DNA of 64,000 nt from Acinetobacter pullicarnis (GTDB lineage Bacteria; Pseudomonadota; Gammaproteobacteria; Pseudomonadales; Moraxellaceae). Under the pieces are notes generated by a model that did not search any database, was not told the origin of the DNA, and saw only the letters and a program-made list of their open reading frames with translations. Positions within the stretch are counted from its first letter, which is position 1. Every line of letters starts with the position of its first letter. The stretch spans positions 1,922,001 to 1,986,000 of the forward strand of contig NZ_VCMZ01000001.1 in the NCBI RefSeq assembly GCF_006352475.1. The letters are read 5' to 3'. Below, in pieces: positions 8,444 through 15,536 of the stretch. The position numbers were made by a program, and so were the translations under genes.

Positions 8444-9637
8444 ATGGGTCGAAAGCTGAGAATTGGCATCGTGGCTGGAGAGGTTTCGGGCGACACACTT
8501 GGGGTTAAACTCATGCGTCGTTTTCGAGAACAAGGAATTGAGGTCGAGTTTGAGGGGATTGGTGGCCCACAAATGATTGCCGAAGGTTTTCAAAGCTATT
8601 ATCCGATGGACGTTTTTTCGGTCATGGGCATTGTTGAAGTACTGAAAGATTTAAAACGATTTTTTGCCATACGTGATGATTTGATTATACGTTGGACTAA
8701 AAATCCGATTGATATTTTTATTGGTATCGATTCACCTGATTTTAATTTGCGCATGTCCAAAAGCATTAAACAGCACCATTTACCTACAAAAACAGTTCAG
8801 TATGTCAGTCCTTCCGTATGGGCATGGCGTCAAGGGCGTGTACATGGCATTAAAGCCTCGATTGATCTGGTTTTGTGCCTATTCCCATTTGAAAAAAGTT
8901 TTTATCAACAATTTGATGTGCCTGCAGCATTTGTTGGGCATCCGTTGGCCAGTGATCTGCCGTTAGATAATCCCAAAGATCAAGCCAAAGCTGCTTTAAA
9001 TTTATCGACAACACAACGCCATATTGCTTTGTTACCAGGCAGTCGTCGAGGTGAAGTTGAACGTTTAGGCCCTTTGGTCTTGGATGCAGCCCAAATTCTA
9101 CATGCCAAGTACCCTGAGCAAATTTTTCTGATTCCGGCTATAAATGCCGCACGTAAACAGCAAATTGAAGTTTTGTGCCAAGGCTATCCTGCAAGTCTGG
9201 TTGCAAAGATTAAAATCTTAGAAAACGCCGATAATGAATCTAATATTGGCCGTATGGTCATGAATGCTGCAGATATTATTGCCTTGGCTTCAGGTACAGC
9301 GACGTTAGAGGCAATGTTATTACATCGACCAATGGTGACGTTTTACAAGTTAAATTGGCTGACTTATTTGATTGTAAAATTTTTAGTGAAAATTCCGTAT
9401 TATTCACTGCCCAATATTATTGCGGGTAAAAAAGTGATTACTGAATTGATTCAAGCTCAAGCGACGCCTGCGCATTTGGCGACTGAAATTGAAAAATTAA
9501 TGGATATTGAGGTCTATCAATTACAAGTAATGCAGTTTATTAGTATGCATAAACGGTTATTAAATGACAGCAGTGAAGATCCAGTCAGTGTTATTTTAGA
9601 ATTATTAACGCCTGCACCAACTCAAGAACATCAGTGA
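8444..9637 (+). CDS. lpxB: Lipid-A-disaccharide synthase
   Basis: LpxB is the peripheral inner-membrane glycosyltransferase (GT19) that joins UDP-2,3-diacylglucosamine and lipid X into the lipid A disaccharide. The 397-residue sequence has the N-terminal IGIVAGEVSGDTLG motif, FEGIGGPQMIAEG, GIDSPDFNLRM, the SPSVWAWRQGRV segment, LLPGSRRGEV, and SGTATLEAMLLHRPMV in the UDP-sugar domain, all in family order. The length is normal. The ATG at 8444 lies after a purine-rich GGGATAATAATGTA. In many genomes lpxB follows lpxA or fabZ; here it stands alone, and a strong bidirectional terminator follows. Confidence 0.96.
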   Translation: MGRKLRIGIVAGEVSGDTLGVKLMRRFREQGIEVEFEGIGGPQMIAEGFQSYYPMDVFSVMGIVEVLKDLKRFFAIRDDLIIRWTKNPIDIFIGIDSPDFNLRMSKSIKQHHLPTKTVQYVSPSVWAWRQGRVHGIKASIDLVLCLFPFEKSFYQQFDVPAAFVGHPLASDLPLDNPKDQAKAALNLSTTQRHIALLPGSRRGEVERLGPLVLDAAQILHAKYPEQIFLIPAINAARKQQIEVLCQGYPASLVAKIKILENADNESNIGRMVMNAADIIALASGTATLEAMLLHRPMVTFYKLNWLTYLIVKFLVKIPYYSLPNIIAGKKVITELIQAQATPAHLATEIEKLMDIEVYQLQVMQFISMHKRLLNDSSEDPVSVILELLTPAPTQEHQ

Positions 9638-9641
9638 TTCA

Positions 9642-9679
9642 AAAACGCCCTCAGCTTCTTTTGAGAAGAGAGGGCGTTT
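9642..9679. terminator. Bidirectional terminator between lpxB and DUF2797
   Basis: AAACGCCCTC (9643-9652) pairs with GAGGGCGTTT (9670-9679), with further pairing in the loop. A and T runs on the outer sides fit termination from both convergent genes. Confidence 0.85.
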
Positions 9680-9681
9680 AA

Positions 9682-10554
9682 TCATTCAGTTCTGACTTTG
9701 ATTTCATAGCCCGTATATTTACGAATATTAATCACGCCAGTATCTAAGATTAAATATTGACCTTTAATTCCCTGTAAAATCCCGCGAATAATAGGGGTCT
9801 TATCGAGATTGTGTGATTTTACTTTTTCTGGATAATGCTCAACGGGATAAATAAACTGGCGCGGCATCTCATCTGCTAAGTATTCAACGGATTCGTTAAA
9901 TTCCAAGCGTTGGCTGAATGCTTCACGGATACTTTGAATTTTAGGCGCAAAACGTTCAACCAGTTCATCACGAACTTGAATTAAGTTTAATGGCTCAGCT
10001 TCGCCTTTGAGTAATTTACGCCAATCGGTTTTATCCGCAACTTCACTACCAAACATAATTTCAAGTTGACCGGATAAGCGTCTGGAACCGACTTTCATAA
10101 TGGGTAAGGCTTGGGTTGCACCTTGGTCTAACCAGCGGGTCGGCATTTGTCCAAGTCGAGTAATTCCGACTTTCAATGCACTTGAGTTGGCCAAATAAAC
10201 AATATGCGGTTGAAAGCAGACCTCTTGTGCAAAACTTTCTTCGCGACAAGTGCCTAATTCATAATGGCAAGTTTCCGGCTTCATAATGCACATATCGCAA
10301 GATGCTTTGGTTTTAAAGCATTTGTAGCAATGACCCTGCGAATATGATTTTGGGGTTTTGCTGCCGCAAGATACACAATAAATATTGCCAGTTGCTTCAA
10401 TTTCAATTTCTTGACCCAATAAAAAAGGAAGGTCAGTTTCTGCACGATCTAATATAAATTTATATTCAACATTTGCCTGCTGTATCGGCTGATCAGTTAC
10501 ACTATGCGCCTGGGTGGTCGCATGCATTTTATGACAAATGCCTTGTAGTTCCAT
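9682..10554 (-). CDS. DUF2797 protein with zinc-binding cysteines
   Basis: This encodes 290 residues. The N-terminal part has two clusters of Cys pairs (YCVSCGSKTPKSYSQGHCYKCF, then CDMCIMKPETC, then CREESFAQEVCF), which look like zinc or metal sites. After that come HIVYLANSSALKVGITR, matching the YKVGITR-like GIY-YIG-type core of DUF2797 proteins, and TRWLDQGATQALPIM. The function of the family is not established. I chose the ATG at 10554, preceded by GAGTGAG; a TTG at 10599 would run into the start of the divergent gene. The two start codons are only 33 bases apart. Confidence 0.85.
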   Translation of the reverse strand: MELQGICHKMHATTQAHSVTDQPIQQANVEYKFILDRAETDLPFLLGQEIEIEATGNIYCVSCGSKTPKSYSQGHCYKCFKTKASCDMCIMKPETCHYELGTCREESFAQEVCFQPHIVYLANSSALKVGITRLGQMPTRWLDQGATQALPIMKVGSRRLSGQLEIMFGSEVADKTDWRKLLKGEAEPLNLIQVRDELVERFAPKIQSIREAFSQRLEFNESVEYLADEMPRQFIYPVEHYPEKVKSHNLDKTPIIRGILQGIKGQYLILDTGVINIRKYTGYEIKVRTE

Positions 10555-10587
10555 ATTTAAGTACTCACTCGAATTTAAGGTGCAGTT

Positions 10588-11058
10588 ATGGCTGAGCAAA
10601 ATGTCATCACCTCTATGCTAGACGATTTAATGCAACAACAGCCGATCTCTACTGCATTGTGTATTGGACAAAATTTGGCAGAATATCAGTCGAAACCAAC
10701 AATTCAGTGGACGTATTTTAACGTATCTGGCTTTTTAATTCAGCCTTTTAGCCAACGTTATGATTTGGCCTTGGTGGTTTTAAATACCAATGAGAGTTTG
10801 GCACTTACGTCTCAGCATAAATCTCAGCTTTTGGTTAAACTACGTGATTTAATGGCAAAAACAATCGTGGTTGTTGCAACACCTGCGGATGCGACATTAT
10901 TACGTGAGTTGGGCTTCACACAGTTAATTGAGCCACTGCAAGCCAATCAAGATTTTGTGATATGGCAATTTAATATTCTAAATTATAAACAGGTCCCAGA
11001 TTGGCTGAATGCTAAATTTTGGGCAAACCCTGAAAACTGGGATAAATTTCGTTGGTAG
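10588..11058 (+). CDS. DUF6231-family protein
   Basis: This encodes 156 residues, probably cytoplasmic, with no signal or membrane segment. The pattern ALCIGQNLAEYQSKP, then QRYDLALVVLNTNESLA and TIVVVATPADATLLRELGF, resembles a compact Rossmann-like alpha/beta fold. The C-terminus NYKQVPDWLNAKFWANPENW with final KFRW is typical of small Acinetobacter/Pseudomonas proteins grouped as DUF6231; that assignment is from memory. The ATG follows AAGG at about -10. It is divergent from the DUF2797 gene, a pairing that may reflect a shared promoter. Confidence 0.7.
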   Translation: MAEQNVITSMLDDLMQQQPISTALCIGQNLAEYQSKPTIQWTYFNVSGFLIQPFSQRYDLALVVLNTNESLALTSQHKSQLLVKLRDLMAKTIVVVATPADATLLRELGFTQLIEPLQANQDFVIWQFNILNYKQVPDWLNAKFWANPENWDKFRW

Positions 11059-11094
11059 TCGCACGAGCACCCTTAAGCATATTTGATGGGGTGA

Positions 11095-11712
11095 CTAGAT
11101 CTGCGCCGCGTCAAATAAATGATTCGATGCCGAGATTTTTTTGGCAATATAATGTGAGCGATTAAAGCGAATTAAAATGACTTGAGATTGAAATTCAAGT
11201 TCACCAAATTCGGGTTCAACCTGCACATAATGTAGTTGACCATATTCATCACGAATCCGGGCTTGTGCTGAAAAACCAGGACGGGCACTGCCACTAGAAA
11301 CAGTCGCCAAACGGCCAATTAAATTGATGTGGGTGAGGGTGAACTTCGGTTTAATCACTTGATCTAGACTATGAATCATAAACACAGTGAAGAAAATAGA
11401 AATAACCAATGCGGGCGGGAGGATATAGCCCCAATGCACAAAACTGTGTTGGGTCGCATAAATTGAAAGCTGTAAGAAATAACCAGCAAAACTAAAGGTA
11501 ATTAATAGAAAAACAAAAATTAAAACCTTAGAGAACTTAACTTGCAGCAAGGGAGAGTTCGCCAGCCACGCAGGTGAAATTCTTCTTAAAAAAGTACTTG
11601 GACGTAAATGAATATAATATCCAATGGTTTCAGCCATGCTGAGTAACACCAAGCCAACCACACTTAAGTGAAATGGGATTAAATTGGGTTCAACTAAAAA
11701 ATTAATCAGCAT
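11095..11712 (-). CDS. YqiJ-like OB-fold inner-membrane protein
   Basis: This encodes 205 residues. There are three hydrophobic segments (about residues 12-32, 60-85 and 95-115), then a soluble C-terminal domain with IGRLATVSSGSARPGFSAQA, the RDEYGQLHYVQVEP segment and VILIRFNRSHYIA. The order and the GQLHY..VEPE motif match E. coli YqiJ (NfeD-like OB fold). YqiJ works with the flotillin YqiK in membrane microdomain or stress functions. No flotillin gene is in this window. It is transcribed alone, downstream of thiM but separated by about 120 bases with an inverted repeat. Confidence 0.7.
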   Translation of the reverse strand: MLINFLVEPNLIPFHLSVVGLVLLSMAETIGYYIHLRPSTFLRRISPAWLANSPLLQVKFSKVLIFVFLLITFSFAGYFLQLSIYATQHSFVHWGYILPPALVISIFFTVFMIHSLDQVIKPKFTLTHINLIGRLATVSSGSARPGFSAQARIRDEYGQLHYVQVEPEFGELEFQSQVILIRFNRSHYIAKKISASNHLFDAAQI

Positions 11713-11775
11713 GCTAATCCTGCATTCTATTTGTCCATTTTTGATATTGGGTGAAAATTATATTCAGTCGAAACG

Positions 11776-11822
11776 CTGCGGCAAGACTTTAATATCGACC
11801 AATATTTATTCGCCCGCCGCAG
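11776..11822 (-). terminator. Possible terminator after thiM
   Basis: CTGCGGC (11776-11782) pairs with GCCGCAG (11816-11822), and there is a second small palindrome (AATATCGACCAATATT) in the loop. There is no clear T-run, so it may be another kind of hairpin. Confidence 0.3.
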
Positions 11823-11833
11823 TTTAACATGAT

Positions 11834-12694
11834 TTATTGTAGAATTTTTATTTGTGCGTGCTGAGCAATCATTTCGGCATCAAGAACATCAATGAAATCC
11901 ATAAAGGCAACACTAAAACTGCCTAGTGTTTGTGCTTTTTCAAAAGCCAATTGACCGGCAATGGCAAAATGAACATGTGCTGCAATGGCCGCAATCGTTG
12001 GGTTCGTTACGGCACAATAAGCTGCAATCAGCGCGCCAAGTGCACAGCCTGTTGCTGTCATTCGGGGTTGCAAGGCGCTTCCACCATCAATTTGAATGAC
12101 GGCATTAAAGGCTTTGGAAAGAATGAAATCAGATTGACCCGAAATGGCAACACAGTCGGTAAAGTTGAGGAGGTTTTGCGCATGCAAATAGACTTGATGG
12201 CTGTCTAAGGTAGAGTCTACACCTTTGCTCATGATGTTTTGACCAACTAAGGCACTGATCTCTGATGCATTTCCGCGAATAATATTGGGATAATACTGAA
12301 TCAATTGATTGGCAGCGTCACTACGCCATTGCAAAATATTGCCATAACCAACGGGGTCGAGTACCCACGCTGTTTGTTGTAGATGTGCAGTTTGTGCAGC
12401 TTGATGTGCGGCTTGCATTTGTTCAAGGGTCGGTGTGCCCAAGTTAATACTCAATGCTGAACAGATTGAAGCGAAAGCCGCGGCTTCTTGAGGATGGTCA
12501 ATCATGGCAGGTGAAGCACCTGCAGCCAAGAGCACATTGGCGACATAATTGGCCGCAACGCTATTGGTAATGCATTGTACCAAGGGTTGTTTTTGCTTTA
12601 ATTGCGTCCAAGCCTCTATGACTAAATCGATTAAAGCTTGGGGAGAAAGCTGCGTTTGATTGGGCGCAACTTGGGGTTCTGAGGATTGAGCCAT
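11834..12694 (-). CDS. thiM: Hydroxyethylthiazole kinase
   Basis: ThiM phosphorylates the thiazole alcohol HET with ATP, a salvage route into thiamine biosynthesis. This 286-residue protein has the family marks: PLVQCITNSVAANYVANVLLAAGASPAM, then INLGTPT, WVLDPVGYG, IIRGNASEIS in the substrate pocket, the QIDGGSALQPRMTATGCALGALIAA active-site loop with catalytic Cys/Gly region, and AGQLAFEKA. It is slightly longer than the usual 260-270 because of a Gln/Pro-rich N-terminus. The gene lies 12 bases after the zinc-ribbon protein gene on the same strand and is probably co-transcribed with it. No TPP-riboswitch pattern was seen upstream. Confidence 0.93.
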   Translation of the reverse strand: MAQSSEPQVAPNQTQLSPQALIDLVIEAWTQLKQKQPLVQCITNSVAANYVANVLLAAGASPAMIDHPQEAAAFASICSALSINLGTPTLEQMQAAHQAAQTAHLQQTAWVLDPVGYGNILQWRSDAANQLIQYYPNIIRGNASEISALVGQNIMSKGVDSTLDSHQVYLHAQNLLNFTDCVAISGQSDFILSKAFNAVIQIDGGSALQPRMTATGCALGALIAAYCAVTNPTIAAIAAHVHFAIAGQLAFEKAQTLGSFSVAFMDFIDVLDAEMIAQHAQIKILQ

Positions 12695-12706
12695 GAAAGG
12701 TACCCA

Positions 12707-13867
12707 TTAATGAATGAAATAATGATCTTGGTGCTTGCAGTTTAAACAAAAAAGAGAGACATAATCTTCTGTATCATAATCAACTCTTAATTCATTGGAA
12801 CCGCAGTGCATACAACGTTTGTCTGAATAAAAATTTAGGCGGGGTGCAATTTTTTTCCAACTCCGCCAAACGGGCTGAAAGAAAATACGCTCGTCATAAC
12901 CTAAAAATTTAAAAAATAGAATATCGCTCATTTTACTAAATGGGATATTACTTGGGCGTGGCAGAGTGGGGGTTTCCCATTTCTCAGCCAATGCACGTTC
13001 ACGATATTGGCTTAAGGTTTTTTTTAAAATATGGGTATTAATAAACTTGTCATTTTTAACTTGCAACGCTTTTTGTTTATACAGATATTCGAGTGCAGTT
13101 TGAATCAAATAATAAATCTGTCCGACGGCCAAATGCTCCATAAGCTGATAACAAAAGGTCTGAAAACCTAAATTACCCGAAATTTGAATACCCCAAGTAC
13201 GGCAATAATGCTGCATAAACTGCACAATTTCTTGGTATAACACGAGATATAAAGTGTCTTTGACTTCATCAGCAGTTCTAAAGGGAATCCCACGACTGAG
13301 GTTTTCATAGAAATGGTGACGCAAGTGTTGGGTAATACTAAATAGGCTCGGGTCGTTATAACCATCTAGACGCAGTTGTATATAATATTGTTGACCGGCC
13401 AGATGGTCTGAGGTATCGGCCAAAATATTTGATTTAGCGAGATGTTGAATCAAGCTATTCTGAAAATAATAATTGGGGGTAAAAGGATGGAACTTAATAC
13501 TATTCCAGTCTATATATTCCTGATACTGGCGTCCTTCTTGTACGGTGTCATCCAATAAACTGAGTAAAAATAATTTATTTAAAAAACTCAGTTGATCTAA
13601 TTCCAATAACACCACATCTTTTTCTTTGGATGAGCGTTTACGTTGCTCTTGGAGACGCGTGGCTTTCATCAGCTGTTTGCGTTTTTGTTGGCAACTTGGG
13701 CAGTGACAATTATGCTGACTATCTTGAAAAACTTGATGCTGACAGTGGCTACATTGGTGAAAAACGATTTCTTTTTCAAATTCCTCTGCTTCGATAAACA
13801 ACATCGATGCCTGACACAAAGGGCAGAATGTGCTTTCATCTAACTGTTTACGGAGAATTTGAATCAT
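12707..13867 (-). CDS. Unknown protein with zinc ribbons at both ends
   Basis: This encodes 386 residues. The N-terminus carries three Cys pairs in a row (STFCPLCQASM, HQCSHCQHQVF, HCPSCQQKR), and the C-terminus a further four-Cys ribbon (MHCGSNELR, then LFCLNCKHQDHYFIH). The 250 residues between are helical and rich in Gln, Tyr and Phe, without membrane segments. I do not recognise the family. The ends resemble zinc fingers in RNA- or DNA-binding proteins. The ATG at 13867 is chosen over a TTG at 13900, though neither has a good ribosome site. It is the first gene of a two-gene unit with thiM, but the link to thiamine is only positional. Confidence 0.65.
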   Translation of the reverse strand: MIQILRKQLDESTFCPLCQASMLFIEAEEFEKEIVFHQCSHCQHQVFQDSQHNCHCPSCQQKRKQLMKATRLQEQRKRSSKEKDVVLLELDQLSFLNKLFLLSLLDDTVQEGRQYQEYIDWNSIKFHPFTPNYYFQNSLIQHLAKSNILADTSDHLAGQQYYIQLRLDGYNDPSLFSITQHLRHHFYENLSRGIPFRTADEVKDTLYLVLYQEIVQFMQHYCRTWGIQISGNLGFQTFCYQLMEHLAVGQIYYLIQTALEYLYKQKALQVKNDKFINTHILKKTLSQYRERALAEKWETPTLPRPSNIPFSKMSDILFFKFLGYDERIFFQPVWRSWKKIAPRLNFYSDKRCMHCGSNELRVDYDTEDYVSLFCLNCKHQDHYFIH

Positions 13868-13970
13868 GGGGGTAAAACCAAAATCTTTATGAACGACCAA
13901 TGCAGATTATACACAGAACCAGCCGGTTGCGTAGAGATTGGTCGTGACCTAGACGGCATTAAAATGAAAA

Positions 13971-14400
13971 CTAAATACAGTTAATTCCTTGTTGAGAAAA
14001 TTGCAGGGGTGAGTTGACTTGATCCGAGTAGAGTCGATTAAATAAGGTTTGTTTTCCCGTACTTTTTTGAGTGTAAGTCACTGCATAAAATTGAGCACCT
14101 TGATGCACGACCTCATAACGGCCTGTAATTATTCCCTTCATGATTTCATAATAAAAGTCATGAAACTCATCAGGACGGCCCAATGTTGTTTTTAGAGATT
14201 CAGTTTTAAAATGCCGAAGCTGAATCGGTTTCAAATAGGGATAATATTGTAGCGTTAAAGACTCGAGCGGATTTTTCGCAGAAAAGAATAGGCTGACTCG
14301 ATTTGGCCTGAAAACAAAAATAGTCCGTATTGGCCTGCACTTGCAGCGAATAACCACATAGGCAGAGTAATCCTGAAAATAGCCTAAGCTTATTTATCAT
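13971..14400 (-). pseudogene. Secreted small protein, disrupted by a one-base frameshift
   Basis: Two overlapping minus-strand frames form one gene. The first (from ATG 14400) has a signal peptide, MINKLRLFSGLLCLCGYSL, and runs to the CEK codons. The second continues with NPLESLTLQYYPYLKPIQL, then KTTLGRPDEFHDFYYEIMKG and a C-terminal QGINCI. The join is at a run of five A on the minus strand (five T at 14272-14276). Adding one A gives a continuous protein of about 143 residues reading FCEKNPLESL. The family is not recognised; a mature periplasmic protein with a disulfide is likely. It could be real decay, phase variation or a sequencing error in a homopolymer. Confidence 0.7.
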
Positions 14401-14525
14401 ATTTATTCCTCATTTAAACTCTGCGACTAATTTTTAATAGGCGATTCATGTCATTTTTTAAATAATTGCTAAAAACTACGATAAGATATTCAGTCGATGC
14501 AAGGAAAGTTAAGAAGTTAATCTAA

Positions 14526-15272
14526 ATGAATTTATTTAACAAGCCTCTACCAAGGATACTGTTTACTCTGTTTTTAACAGGGGCAACATCTGCATATGCG
14601 AAGTTTGGCTTTATTCAGGACAAGGATGGATATGTCAATTTGCGGGAGTCATCGGCACGCTATGCCGTTGTGATTCAGCAATTAAAAAATGATGAAATTA
14701 TTTCTTGCCAGATGGAGGAAAGTAAATCTAAGTTTTGCTTTATTAGTGCCCCAGACTTAAAACAGAACGGTTATGTCTATAAAAATCGAATTAATTTTTT
14801 TAAGGGATTTAATACAGTTTCGTTAGCACAATATACCGCTTTAAAGGCGATCTATAAAAATAAGGATATCGTTATTGAAGTGGCTGCTATACCTGCTAAA
14901 CAAGAGGACAGTTTATATACATCGCTGGATGAACATGGGCAACGTATTTATAAATATTACAAAGATAAAGTGTTCTTTGGGACTGATGGTGATATTCCGC
15001 CACTTGGTTTTTTGCAGCTTGATCAGATTACGATCAAATATAAATCGAAGGTATTGCAGTTGAACGCGGCACAACTTGAACAGTATTTTTTCCCATCCAT
15101 TTGTTTGGATGAGCAGCAAAATGAATTGGCTGATTTTGAGGTTTTCTATCTTAATGATGATGTTTATATTTTTAATGCGCTTAATCAAGGTGGAGCAGGT
15201 GGATATAACCTTTTAATTCAGATTCGTAATGGGGAACTGATGAAACCGCAGGCGTGGCGAGAGGAAATTTAA
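14526..15272 (+). CDS. Secreted SH3-like domain protein
   Basis: This encodes 248 residues. The signal peptide ends near ATSAYA-KFGF (residue 25). It is followed by IQDKDGYVNLRESSARYAVV and QQLKNDEIISCQ, the core of a bacterial SH3b domain: a G-x-V-N-L-R-x-x-P/S-like pattern. Residues 100-248 form a second beta-rich part with GTDGDIPPLGF and EVFYLNDDVYIFNALNQGG. SH3b domains often bind cell-wall peptides or metals; its role here is unknown. The ATG at 14526 follows GGAAAG at about -26 and an AAG closer in. It is divergent from the frameshifted small gene, and both encode secreted proteins. Confidence 0.65.
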   Translation: MNLFNKPLPRILFTLFLTGATSAYAKFGFIQDKDGYVNLRESSARYAVVIQQLKNDEIISCQMEESKSKFCFISAPDLKQNGYVYKNRINFFKGFNTVSLAQYTALKAIYKNKDIVIEVAAIPAKQEDSLYTSLDEHGQRIYKYYKDKVFFGTDGDIPPLGFLQLDQITIKYKSKVLQLNAAQLEQYFFPSICLDEQQNELADFEVFYLNDDVYIFNALNQGGAGGYNLLIQIRNGELMKPQAWREEI

Positions 15273-15536
15273 TTGATCACTGCCGTGTTTGATTGAAATT
15301 AAACCAGTGCTTGCTGTTTTATTGATAGGCAATGCAATAGCTGCCTATTAACTACGCATTTTTATGCAGTTGGAAATTGAAAATAAAGCATTCAACCTCA
15401 TATCTTAACCAGTCTACGTAAATTACCGCAATTGCAGCATTGGCCATCATAGGACAAATCTGGTTGCATGGCGTATGATCAAATTTATTTTAAAATAACG
15501 ACATAAACTGTTTAAGCAATCGGATGAGGATCATTA

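Noticed and set aside
13868..13970. TPP riboswitch before the thiM transcript
   Set aside because: I looked for the conserved CTGAGA and GATCTGG-type elements and did not find them in the 100 bases upstream.
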